Source of the DNA: JAIYDJ01 sp031400505
Lineage (GTDB): Bacteria; Pseudomonadota; Alphaproteobacteria; Rhodobacterales; Rhodobacteraceae
Length of the DNA: 64,000 nucleotides
Assembly (NCBI GenBank): GCA_031400505.1
Contig: JANNPZ010000031.1
Coordinates: 1 to 64,000 of the forward strand
Direction: 5' to 3'
Shown: positions 7,301 to 18,300 of the stretch, piece by piece
How positions within the stretch are numbered: position 1 is the first letter of the stretch
Layout: every line of letters begins with the position of its first letter
Notes under the pieces: generated by a model
Told to the model about the DNA's origin: nothing
What the model saw: only the letters and a program-made list of their open reading frames with translations
Databases searched by the model: none
Program-made: the position numbers and the translations under genes

Positions 7301-8160
7301 TGGGTGGGCAGGTCCGACATTGTGAATTCCCGGGGGCGTTTCTTGCGGGGGCCATCCTCGGCCTTCGGTTTCTTGGTGGTCTTCGGCGGGTTCAGATAGT
7401 CGGTCACCCACCATGTCAGCGTCTCGTCACAGCCATTGCCACCCTTGGACAGCTCCGACACCGTCGGCGTTTGCGTCTCGCATGCGTTGGCGCCGCCCGG
7501 GCATTTCAGCCGCACATGAAAATGCGTCTCATGGCCCGCGACGGGTCTGATTTTTTGCAACCATTTCTTATCCTTCTTTCCGGCGGTCTTGCACATCTCC
7601 AGCTTGACCGCCGCCGCCACGAAAATCCGGTCCACGCGGTCATCCAACGCGGCAGCGCGCATCAGGGCGTGGTGGCTTGCCGTCCAGTTGGCCGTAACCG
7701 ACCGCTGATCGTCCGAGCGCACGGGGATCGAGCTGATCTCCTCGCGTTCCGCCCGCGACAGGTCCAGCCGGCGCGGCGGCAGCATCCAGACATCGGCGTC
7801 CAGCCCGATCTGGTGGCTCGCGTGCCCCGATGTCATCGGCCCGCCACGCGGCTGGCTGATGTCGCCGATGTAAAGCCCCGCCCAGCCGATCTGTTGTGCC
7901 ACGCCCGACAGGTCGCGCAGATACTCGATCATCACCGGTTGGCCGAAATTACGCCCGCGCGACAGACGCATCGCCTGCCAGCTTGGCCCGGATTCCGGCA
8001 ACTCGACCATCCCCGCCCCGCACCCCCGCGCGTAACTGCCGACAGGCATCGGGTTTTGCGCCGAGGGTGCATCCTTGGCCCCGAACAACTGGTTCGCCAG
8101 ATCCTGCGACGCCGCAGGCAGCGGCAACAAAAACGCAAGCGTCAGCAGCAGCCTGATCAT
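7273..8160 (-). CDS. mepA: Penicillin-insensitive murein endopeptidase
   Basis: A 295-residue LAS-family zinc peptidase that cleaves D-alanyl-meso-DAP cross-links in peptidoglycan. A signal peptide (MIRLLLTLAFLLPLPAASQ) is followed by the metal motif with His113, His116, Asp121 and Asp123 in GHASHQIGLDAD. The second motif, GHETHFHVRLKCP, supplies the remaining histidines. Conserved cysteines are consistent with the disulfides of the E. coli enzyme. The basic Lys/Arg-rich C-terminal part is longer than in E. coli. The start overlaps the upstream MFS gene by four bases. Confidence 0.93.
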   Translation of the reverse strand: MIRLLLTLAFLLPLPAASQDLANQLFGAKDAPSAQNPMPVGSYARGCGAGMVELPESGPSWQAMRLSRGRNFGQPVMIEYLRDLSGVAQQIGWAGLYIGDISQPRGGPMTSGHASHQIGLDADVWMLPPRRLDLSRAEREEISSIPVRSDDQRSVTANWTASHHALMRAAALDDRVDRIFVAAAVKLEMCKTAGKKDKKWLQKIRPVAGHETHFHVRLKCPGGANACETQTPTVSELSKGGNGCDETLTWWVTDYLNPPKTTKKPKAEDGPRKKRPREFTMSDLPTQCAAVLSSD

Positions 8161-9524
8161 GCAGCCTCCCCTTTCGGTTTCACCCAGATCAGCAGAACCA
8201 GCCCGATGGCGAACAGCAGGATCACCGGCGAAATGCCCAGCCGTGCCGACCCAGTCAAATCCGTCGCGACCGCGATCAGGAACGGCGAGATGAAACTCGC
8301 CACCTTGCCCGACAGCGCGAACAACCCGAACGCCTCGGCCGCCAGATCGGGGGTCGTGTGGCGCAGCATCATCGTGCGGCTGGCCGCCTGCAACGGCCCC
8401 CCCGCCGCCCCGATCAGAGCGCCACAGATGAAGAACAGAATGTCGGAGGTGTTCGAGGTCGGGTCAAGCGGGATGCCCCAGACGCTTTCCCGGCTCATCC
8501 CGACGATCACCACACAGACCACCATCAACACCACGATCGCGCCGGCAATCACCGGTTTCGGGCCATAGCGTTTGTCCAGCCCGCCACCGATATAAGCCGC
8601 AATCATCGCTGTGATCGCCCCGATGATCCCGAAAATGCCGATCTGGATCGTCTCCCACCCCAGCACGTTCAGCGCATAAACCCCGCCAAAGGCATAAAGC
8701 GCGTTCAGCGCGTCGCGGTAGGCCAGCGAGGATCCCAGATAGGCCGACAGGCTGGCGCGAAACCGCAACGACCGCAGCAGTTCCAGCAGGCTGCCCATTG
8801 CCGCCCCGATGTGCAAAGGCACCCGTGCCGTGCGCGGCTCGCGCACCCACAAAAAGAACGGCACCATGAAAACGGCATACCAGATTGCGCTGAACGGCCC
8901 GACGGCGCGCGTGCCTTCGCGCGCCTCGGCGTCGAGGCCAAACAGCGGATCAAGCCCCAAGAGCGTCTGGCCAGTCGTGGCGCTTTCAGCAAAGAACAGC
9001 AGCATCAGGATCAGTGCCAAAAGCCCGCCCAGATAGCCGAACGCAAAGCCGCGCCCCGAAATGGCCCCCAACTCGTCATGCGCCGACAGGGACGGCATCA
9101 GCGCGTTGGTGAAGATCGTGGCAAACTCCATCCCGATGAAGCCGATGCCAAAGAAACAGACCGCCCAGAACAGCATCCCGGCCTCGCCGCCCGGCGCCAC
9201 ATACCAAAGCCCGTAAGCCCCCACGATGTAAAAGGCCGAAAACACCCAGACCCAGATCAGCCTGCGCCCCGTGCTGTCGGCAACAGCCCCCAGGATCGGC
9301 GCAAACACCGCGATGATCAGCGAGGCGATGGTCAACCCATAGCCCCAATAGGACTGTGCAGCGGCCTTGGCGGCTTCGGCCTCCATCCCCTGACCCATAT
9401 AATAGCCACGCGCGGTTTCCGCGAAATAGGGGCCAAAGATGAAGGTCAGCAACAAGGTGTTGTAGGGCTGGCTGGCCCAGTCAAAGAAGTACCAGCCCCA
9501 GATCCGTTGTCTTTGCGGTGCCAT
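8157..9524 (-). CDS. MFS transporter of the UMF1 (Atg22-like) family
   Basis: A 455-residue membrane protein with about twelve transmembrane segments. The N-terminal sequence WGWYFFDWASQPYNTLLLTF is the recognisable start of UMF1/Atg22-type permeases, which in fungi export amino acids from vacuoles; bacterial substrates are unknown. A central hydrophilic loop (around residues 180-240) divides the halves. It is followed with a four-base overlap by mepA, so an amino acid or muropeptide substrate is conceivable, but this is only context. Confidence 0.85.
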   Translation of the reverse strand: MAPQRQRIWGWYFFDWASQPYNTLLLTFIFGPYFAETARGYYMGQGMEAEAAKAAAQSYWGYGLTIASLIIAVFAPILGAVADSTGRRLIWVWVFSAFYIVGAYGLWYVAPGGEAGMLFWAVCFFGIGFIGMEFATIFTNALMPSLSAHDELGAISGRGFAFGYLGGLLALILMLLFFAESATTGQTLLGLDPLFGLDAEAREGTRAVGPFSAIWYAVFMVPFFLWVREPRTARVPLHIGAAMGSLLELLRSLRFRASLSAYLGSSLAYRDALNALYAFGGVYALNVLGWETIQIGIFGIIGAITAMIAAYIGGGLDKRYGPKPVIAGAIVVLMVVCVVIVGMSRESVWGIPLDPTSNTSDILFFICGALIGAAGGPLQAASRTMMLRHTTPDLAAEAFGLFALSGKVASFISPFLIAVATDLTGSARLGISPVILLFAIGLVLLIWVKPKGEAA

Positions 9525-9588
9525 TTCCCGTCCCTGCGATGTTTGCGACGATCAAGCCTGAAATGCCGGTATCACGCAAGCATGACAG

Positions 9589-10113
9589 TCAAGCCGGAGG
9601 CCAGGGACGCAGCGCGTCTGCCGCACTCCAGGCTTGCACCCAGTCGGGCAAGACGGGGCTTTTCTCGGGGCGCCCCATCGCTTGCAGCACCCGCGCGGTC
9701 GGCACGATCCCGTCTTTCGAGGCAACCGCAGCGCGCAACAGCATCTGGCTGGTGCATTCCCCCCCGCACCACATGCTTTGATCCATGTACAAGAAACGAT
9801 GGTCCCAGCCGACAATCCGGCTGCGCATCTCAAAGCGTTGAAACATCCGCACCCGGCGGCGATACCGCGTGGACGCTCCGGCGACCGTCAGGCCCCAGCC
9901 GCGATCCTTGGCCAGGCGGTCAAATCCCATTCGGATGGCCATCGGCACCCGCCCCAGATCATACAACGTCAAAGTGCGACCGTTGTTCAACTCCATCCAT
10001 GGATCGATATCCTGCGGCAGACACATGTGGTAGCTAACATGTGTGTCAAACAGTTCCATCGGGACCTTGCGGAACTTCCAAAGCTGATGAAACATGCGCA
10101 GGTAGGGGTACAT
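9589..10113 (-). CDS. Acyl-CoA thioesterase-like protein (THEM6/4HBT_2 hotdog fold)
   Basis: A 174-residue hotdog-fold protein resembling THEM6 and bacterial thioesterase-like proteins. It has the LNNGRTLTLYDLGR helix, the STRYRRRVRMFQRF strand pair and a C-terminal VQAWSAADALRPW. These proteins lack a single invariant catalytic signature, so activity is uncertain. It lies 64 bases upstream of the UMF1 gene on the same strand and is divergent from yggT, with about 120 bases between the start codons. Confidence 0.75.
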   Translation of the reverse strand: MYPYLRMFHQLWKFRKVPMELFDTHVSYHMCLPQDIDPWMELNNGRTLTLYDLGRVPMAIRMGFDRLAKDRGWGLTVAGASTRYRRRVRMFQRFEMRSRIVGWDHRFLYMDQSMWCGGECTSQMLLRAAVASKDGIVPTARVLQAMGRPEKSPVLPDWVQAWSAADALRPWPPA

Positions 10114-10234
10114 GGCGATCTCCTTTGTCGCAAATGCCCCGGACGACCCGCAGCGTCAATGAAAACCCTGCGTAAGGATTGCCCTTTGACGGCGGCGCGG
10201 ATACCTGTGCCCCGAGCACACCAAGGAGATGCAA

Positions 10235-10510
10235 ATGGGTTCGATCCGAGACATTCTGATGCTGCTGCTGGACGTTGCCAAATGGATCATCCTTGTCCAG
10301 ATCCTCATGGGCTGGCTGATCAATTTTCAGGTACTGAACCTTCGGCAGCCTTTGGTGGCGCAAATCTGGGACGGGCTGAACCGGACGCTGGAGCCGATCT
10401 ACGCCCGGGTGCGCCGCTACCTGCCCACGACCGGGGGGCTGGACCTTGCACCGCTGGTCCTGCTGCTGGCGATCCTTGCGCTGCAGATCGTGATTGGTCG
10501 CAACCTCTGA
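10235..10510 (+). CDS. yggT: YggT-family membrane protein
   Basis: A 91-residue protein with two hydrophobic segments separated by a loop, the first leading into MGWLINF and NLRQPLVAQIWDGLNRTLEPIY. The proline-containing loop is the conserved YggT feature. Two in-frame ATGs exist, at 10229 and 10235. AAGGAG at 10223-10228 abuts the first and is six bases from the second, so 10235 is chosen. In other bacteria the family is linked to osmotic resistance and cell division loci. The recQ start follows 34 bases after the stop. Confidence 0.82.
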   Translation: MGSIRDILMLLLDVAKWIILVQILMGWLINFQVLNLRQPLVAQIWDGLNRTLEPIYARVRRYLPTTGGLDLAPLVLLLAILALQIVIGRNL

Positions 10511-10544
10511 CCCGTTTCTGGCAAAGCGGGCAGGGGTGACATCG

Positions 10545-12596
<2,052 letters not shown>

Positions 12597-12605
12597 TCCA
12601 GCAGA

Positions 12606-15173
12606 TCAGGTGCCGGTCGCTTCTTGTGCCAAAGTGTCGGCGGCCGTAATCTCGATCGGACGCGCGCCTACCGGACGATGGGCTAGAAGCGTCTCGATCA
12701 AGGCTGCCCTGCGCAGCGGTTTGGTCATGTACTGATCGATCCCCGCCGACAAAATGGCCTCGCCGTCTCCGTCCATCGCATGGGCGGTCAGCGCCACGAT
12801 CGGCACATGGCTGCGCCCGGCTTCCAGTATTCGGATCGCACGTGCGGCCTCGCGTCCATCCATCTCTGGCATCGAGATATCCATGAAGATCAGATCGGGA
12901 TGGAAGCTTTGAAACAACTCGACCGCTTCGCGCCCATTGTTTGCAAACACCAGATCAACGTCCGTGTCGCGCATCATCTTTTGAAAGACCAGCTGGTTGG
13001 TGCGGTTGTCTTCGGCCGTAAGCAGGCGCATCTGCCGGCGTTCCTGCGGGACCAAAACCACTGGCGCAGGTGGGTTTTCCACCACCGGGGCTGTCAGCGT
13101 CTGAAGCCGCCGGTAAAGGTCCGAGCGCAAGATCGGCTTTTGCAACACCGCCGTCAACGCCGCACCCAGATCGCTGTCCCGTGCTACAGTCGGGTTTGAC
13201 GACAACAGCACGATTGGCATCGCGAGCCCGATTTTACGGATGCTTTGCGCCAGAACGAGGCCATCCATCTCTGGCATGTTGTGATCGGTCAGCACGACAT
13301 CGAAGTCCCCATCGCGCGCCAGCAGAGCCAACGCCTCTGCCCCGGACCGGCACAGCGCCACCTCGATCCCGCAGGGTACCAACTGGCGTTCCAGAATGGT
13401 GCGGTTGATGAATTGGTCGTCCACAACCACCATGCGCTTTATTGCAAGGGGTGCGATCGGCGGGGCGGCGGCTTCCGCCACGGGCAGTGTGACCTTGAAG
13501 CCAAAACTCGACCCTTTGCCAAACTCGCTGTCCACCCAGATATCGCCACCCATCCGTTCGATCAGCCGCTGCGTGATGGCAAGACCCAGTCCGGTTCCTT
13601 CGAACTTGCGGTTCGACTGGCTTTCCACCTGGTTGAACTCGCCAAAGATATGCGAGAGGAATTCCTCTGCGATACCGATGCCGGTGTCTTCCACGGTGAC
13701 GTGCAACTGTTGCGTCCCGGTTTCAACCTCGAACCCCACCACGCGGATCAGAACGTGCCCGGCATCGGTGAATTTGACCGCATTTCCCAAAAGGTTGGTC
13801 AGAACCTGCCGCATCCTTCCCGCGTCGCCAATGAAACGGGTTGGAAGGAACATGTCGAAGTCGATCATCAGATCCAGACCCTTGGCGCGCGCCTTGGGTT
13901 GCAGCAGCATTGTGACCTCGTGTATTGTCCTTTCAAAATCAAAGGGTTCTGGGTGCAGTGTCAGGCGCTGCGCCTCGATTTTGGAATAATCAAGAATGTC
14001 GTTGATGATGACCAGCAGCGCCTCGCCAGACGAGCGGATCGTCTCGGCAAACAGCCGCTGCTCTTCGGACAGGTTGGTATAGCACAAGAGTTCGGCCATG
14101 CCGACGACACCGTTCATCGGCGTCCGGATTTCATGACTCATGTTTGCCAGAAACGCAGATTTCGCCCGGTTGGCCGCCTCAGCCGCCTCGCGCGCGGCTT
14201 GCAGGGCGGCCTGTTGTTCCTTGAGCGGTGTTATGTCGATGCGAAGGCCGACATGGCCACCATCCGGAGTTGAGTGGTCATGCGCCCGTACCCATCGGCC
14301 ATCGCCGAGCCTTTGTTCGTGGTCCGTCTGGCTGCGATGTTGTTGCATCCGCTCGGCCAGCCACGCGTCTTCACGCCCGATTGCGTCGGCATGCTGGCCA
14401 TTGTCCAGCCCATAGCGCAGAATGTCTTCGAACTTGGCGCCTGGCACCATGGCGGGTGCCGACAGCGCATAAAGATCGCGATAGCGTTGATTGCAGGTCA
14501 ATAGCTGGTCCTCCCTGTCAAAAAGTACGAATCCGTCCGGAATTGCTTCGATCGCGGCCCAGATCCGCATCTGTTCGGTGATGTTGATGGCAAGGCTGAC
14601 CATGTCGCCACCGCGTGCGCGACGATCGACCAGCCGGGCCCAGATCCCGTTTTGAAACTGCACGACGCGTGGCGGCACGGGATCGGCCTGCAACCGTGCG
14701 ATCATGTCGGCAACCCAGACCTCTTGTGATATGTCCCCAAGAACCATGATCCTGGCCTCGGCTGCGATGCGAAGCATTTCTGCATATTCAATGCCTGGCC
14801 CTATGCCCAACCCGTCAAACACAGCGAGGTATGCGCGGTTGGCGGCAATCATCCGAAGGTTGCTGTCATAGACCGCAAAGCCATCGCGAATGGTGTTGAC
14901 CGAATCCCATAGCCGCCGTTCGGCGATCACCGCGGCTGTATGGGCCTGGTCCAGATCGGTGACAAACTGCGAGTGCTGTCCCTTTAGCGCTTCCGCCTCG
15001 GACAGGGCGGTTTTTGTCACTTCGCGCTGCACGACGATCTGGTCGGACAATGAGCGCGCATGCAGGGCCAGCTTTTCGTTGGCTGCAAACAACTCGCGGC
15101 TCTTTTGTTCCAGAAGGCGTTCCGCCGCCAGGCGTGCCCTGCGTTCCTTCGACAACCGTTCTGCGATGTCCAT
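12606..15173 (-). CDS. Hybrid sensor histidine kinase with PAS domains and two receiver domains
   Basis: An 855-residue cytoplasmic-looking kinase without transmembrane segments. An N-terminal coiled coil (ERLSKERRARLAAERLL region, residues 1-75) is followed by two PAS-like domains (about 85-200 and 205-320). The phosphoacceptor His347 lies in MSHEIRTPMNG, and an ATPase domain has the GTGLGLAI box. Two receiver domains follow, with acceptor Asp630 (TDHNMPEMDG) and Asp765 (MDISMPEMDG). No HPt domain is seen, so phosphorelay needs a separate HPt protein. The ATG at 15173 opens the conserved coiled coil; an upstream extension overlaps the divergent gene. The signal sensed is unknown. Confidence 0.88.
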   Translation of the reverse strand: MDIAERLSKERRARLAAERLLEQKSRELFAANEKLALHARSLSDQIVVQREVTKTALSEAEALKGQHSQFVTDLDQAHTAAVIAERRLWDSVNTIRDGFAVYDSNLRMIAANRAYLAVFDGLGIGPGIEYAEMLRIAAEARIMVLGDISQEVWVADMIARLQADPVPPRVVQFQNGIWARLVDRRARGGDMVSLAINITEQMRIWAAIEAIPDGFVLFDREDQLLTCNQRYRDLYALSAPAMVPGAKFEDILRYGLDNGQHADAIGREDAWLAERMQQHRSQTDHEQRLGDGRWVRAHDHSTPDGGHVGLRIDITPLKEQQAALQAAREAAEAANRAKSAFLANMSHEIRTPMNGVVGMAELLCYTNLSEEQRLFAETIRSSGEALLVIINDILDYSKIEAQRLTLHPEPFDFERTIHEVTMLLQPKARAKGLDLMIDFDMFLPTRFIGDAGRMRQVLTNLLGNAVKFTDAGHVLIRVVGFEVETGTQQLHVTVEDTGIGIAEEFLSHIFGEFNQVESQSNRKFEGTGLGLAITQRLIERMGGDIWVDSEFGKGSSFGFKVTLPVAEAAAPPIAPLAIKRMVVVDDQFINRTILERQLVPCGIEVALCRSGAEALALLARDGDFDVVLTDHNMPEMDGLVLAQSIRKIGLAMPIVLLSSNPTVARDSDLGAALTAVLQKPILRSDLYRRLQTLTAPVVENPPAPVVLVPQERRQMRLLTAEDNRTNQLVFQKMMRDTDVDLVFANNGREAVELFQSFHPDLIFMDISMPEMDGREAARAIRILEAGRSHVPIVALTAHAMDGDGEAILSAGIDQYMTKPLRRAALIETLLAHRPVGARPIEITAADTLAQEATGT

Positions 15174-15354
15174 GCCCAAAAAACCCTGCCCCTGACACAG
15201 CCAGGCCTTTTGGCCCACCTTGCGATCCGCGGCCAATTTCGCGCACCAAAGTGAACAGGTCTTTAAGACGGCAAAGCTTGCTTGACCTTTGCGAATCCTT
15301 GCCAATTCGCGGTCAGCCGTGCGACCTTTGATGAATTCCCGAGGAGGAAATATG

Positions 15355-18300
15355 ATGCGGACGCTTTTTCTCACAGCTCTTGCGGTTCTTGCCCTTGCGA
15401 GCGCGCCTGCGTTTTCCCAGACCTTGGTGCCGGAAAAACGGCTGGTTCTCAGTCAGGATGTGGACCTGCCCGGCGGTGACATCGCGTCTTACTTCGACAC
15501 CACCCTGGAGGCATGCGAAAGAGCTTGCCTGTCAAGCACGCGGTGCACGGCCTTTACGTTCAACACAAAGAACAATTCGTGTTTTGCAAAGTCGAACCCC
15601 GGCACTGCGGCGGTCTTTCCAGGCGCCTATTCGGGCCATGTCATAACCGCCCCGGCCGGCGTTGAAACGCGCGCCCGCGCCCGGCGCGACGAACTCGCAT
15701 TTCTGGCTGACTGGGATATTTCGGCAGCCACCGGCCAGGCCGAAAGTCTGGCCAACGCGCATGTGACGGATGGTTGGACCAACGAGGAACACCTTGCTTC
15801 CGCCGCCGCTGCCGAGGCAGACGGCGATTTCGACCTGGCTATGCGATACACCGGTGCAGCGCTCAACTTATCAGATTCGGCCGAAGGCTGGGCCGAATAT
15901 GCGCGGCTGCTTTTGGCGGCCAGCAATGTGTCGGGCGCGGATCAGGGTGCTTTGCGGGACCGCGCATTTCAGGCCGCAATCAACGGCTATTTGCGTTCCG
16001 AAAACAAGGCGTTGCAGCATACTGTGCTTGTTGCATTGGGTCAGGCCGCAGAGGCGGTAGGGCGAGGTCGTGATACAGTGCAGGCATTGCGGTTGGCACA
16101 AACCTTGCAGCAGCGCGACGATACCGCAGTCGCGCTGGACGATGCGATCGGCAAATATGGTTTCCGGTTGGTTGAAAACGAAGTCCAGACCGACACGCCC
16201 CGTCCGCGGATCTGTGCCAACTTTTCAGAAGACCTCGTACCATCGGGCGTGGACTACAGCAGTTTTGTGCAGCTGCCCGAGCCGGGTATGCCAATTGCCT
16301 TTGATGGCTATCGTCAGTTGTGCGTCGAAGGCGTCACCCGCGGCACACGCACGACGGTGACCTTTCGCGAAGGCCTGCCGGCGGCCGACGGGCAAAGCCT
16401 GATCAAATCCGTTCCCATCACCGCCTATATCCGGGATCGCAGCCCCGGCGTGCGCTTTCCGGGCCGGGGTTATGTGCTGCCGCAGACCGGTGGCGCGTCG
16501 GTGCCCGTGGAAACGGTCAACACGACGAAGCTAGATCTGACACTTTTCCGCGTAACCGACCGCAATCTGTTGCGCGCTTTGCAGAACGGCTATTTCGGAA
16601 CCCCGATGCCGGACTATCAGGAAGAGTATTTCAATGGAGAGGTCGGCTCGCAGATCTGGTCGGGCACGGCAGAGGTCGGGCAAGAGATCAACACCGATGT
16701 GACCACCCGCCTGCCGATGGATCAGGCTTTGGCAGGTCAGCCTGCGGGCATCTACGCGCTGAAAGCCGCCGTGCCGGGGGTCGATCCCTATGTGACACCT
16801 GCGGGCTGGCAGTGGTTTGTGGTGTCTGATCTGGGGCTGACCACGCTGACCGGCACCGACGGTCTGCATGTGTTTGTGCGCGCGCTTGGGTCGGCTGCGG
16901 CCAAACCGGGCGTGTTGGTCGAACTTCTCAGCAAGGCCAACGAGATATTGGGCACTGCCACCACCGATGCGCAGGGTTATGCCCGGTTTGAACCCGGCTT
17001 GCTGCAGGGGACCGCAGGTTCTGGACCGGCGCTGGTCGTGCTGAGGGAAGGGTCGGGCGATGTGGCCTTCCTGTCGCTGACCGAGCCTGAGTTCGATCTG
17101 TCGGACCGGGGTGTCGAGGGGCGTCAGGCCGCCCCTCCGGTCGATGTGTTCCTGACCACCGATCGCGGTGCATACCGTGCAGGCGAGACGGTCTATGCCA
17201 CCGCCTTGGCCCGCGATGCCGGGGCCGAGGCGATTTCCGGTCTGCCGCTGACCGCGATCCTGTCGCGGCCCGATGGGGTGGAATACTCCCGCGCGCTGGT
17301 CAGCGACTGGGGCGGTGGATACGTGTTCTCGCTGCCCATCGCGGGCTCTGCGCCGCGCGGTGTCTGGCGGGTTGAGTTGCGCGCCGATCTGGATGCGGCC
17401 GCGCTGACCGCTGCGACCTTTCTGGTCGAGGATTTCCTGCCCGAACGCATCGACTTTGACCTGACGCTGGCCGATGCTCCGATCCGTCTTGGCGATGCGC
17501 CGCAACTCGACGTCGACGCGCGCTATCTGTTCGGCGCGCCCGGTGCTGATCTGGCGGTCGAAGGCGAAGTGTTGCTGCGCGCCGCAACCGAGCTTGAGGC
17601 TTTCCCCGGCTATGTGTTCGGCCGCCACGACGAACCCTTCTCTGCCCAGCAAGAAAGCTTTGGCGGCGATCGCACCGATGCCGCAGGACAGGCGCAGCTT
17701 GACCTGAGCTTGCCGCAAGTCGATGACCCGCTCCGCCCGCTGGAGGCGCGGGTGACCGTGCGCGTGGCCGAAGGTTCGGGTCGCCCCGTCGAACGCCGGG
17801 TGTCGCGCCTTCTGACCCCGTCGCAACCGATGATCGGGGTCAAACCGAGTTTCGACGAGGTTGTGGCCGAGGGCACCGAGGCCCGGTTCCAGATCATCGC
17901 CATCGGCCCCGATCTGGCCCCGACCGCGATGCCTGCAAAGTGGACGCTGACGCGGATCGAGACGAAATACCAATGGTATCAAAGCTTTGGCAACTGGAAC
18001 TGGGAGCCTGTGATCTCACGCGCAGTGGTGTCCGAAGGCGATATCCTGCTGGCCGATGGCCCGGTCGAAATCGCAGCGCCGGTCCAGTGGGGCGAATACG
18101 AACTGCTGGTGGAACGCAGCGACGGGCAGGTGGCGGCAACCTCGACCACCTTCTATGCCGGCTGGTATGCGCCTGCCGATGTGTCCGCGACGCCCGATAC
18201 GCTGGAATTGTCGCTCGACCGCGACGCCTACAAACCCGGCGATACGGCGATGCTGCGCGTGGTGCCGCGTGCGGCCGGAACCGCGCTGATCTCGGTGCTG

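Noticed and set aside
8358..10037. A 559-codon plus-strand frame opposite the UMF1 and thioesterase genes
   Set aside because: Composition (Arg, His, Pro, Gln) is that of a shadow frame, and the minus strand encodes two recognisable proteins.
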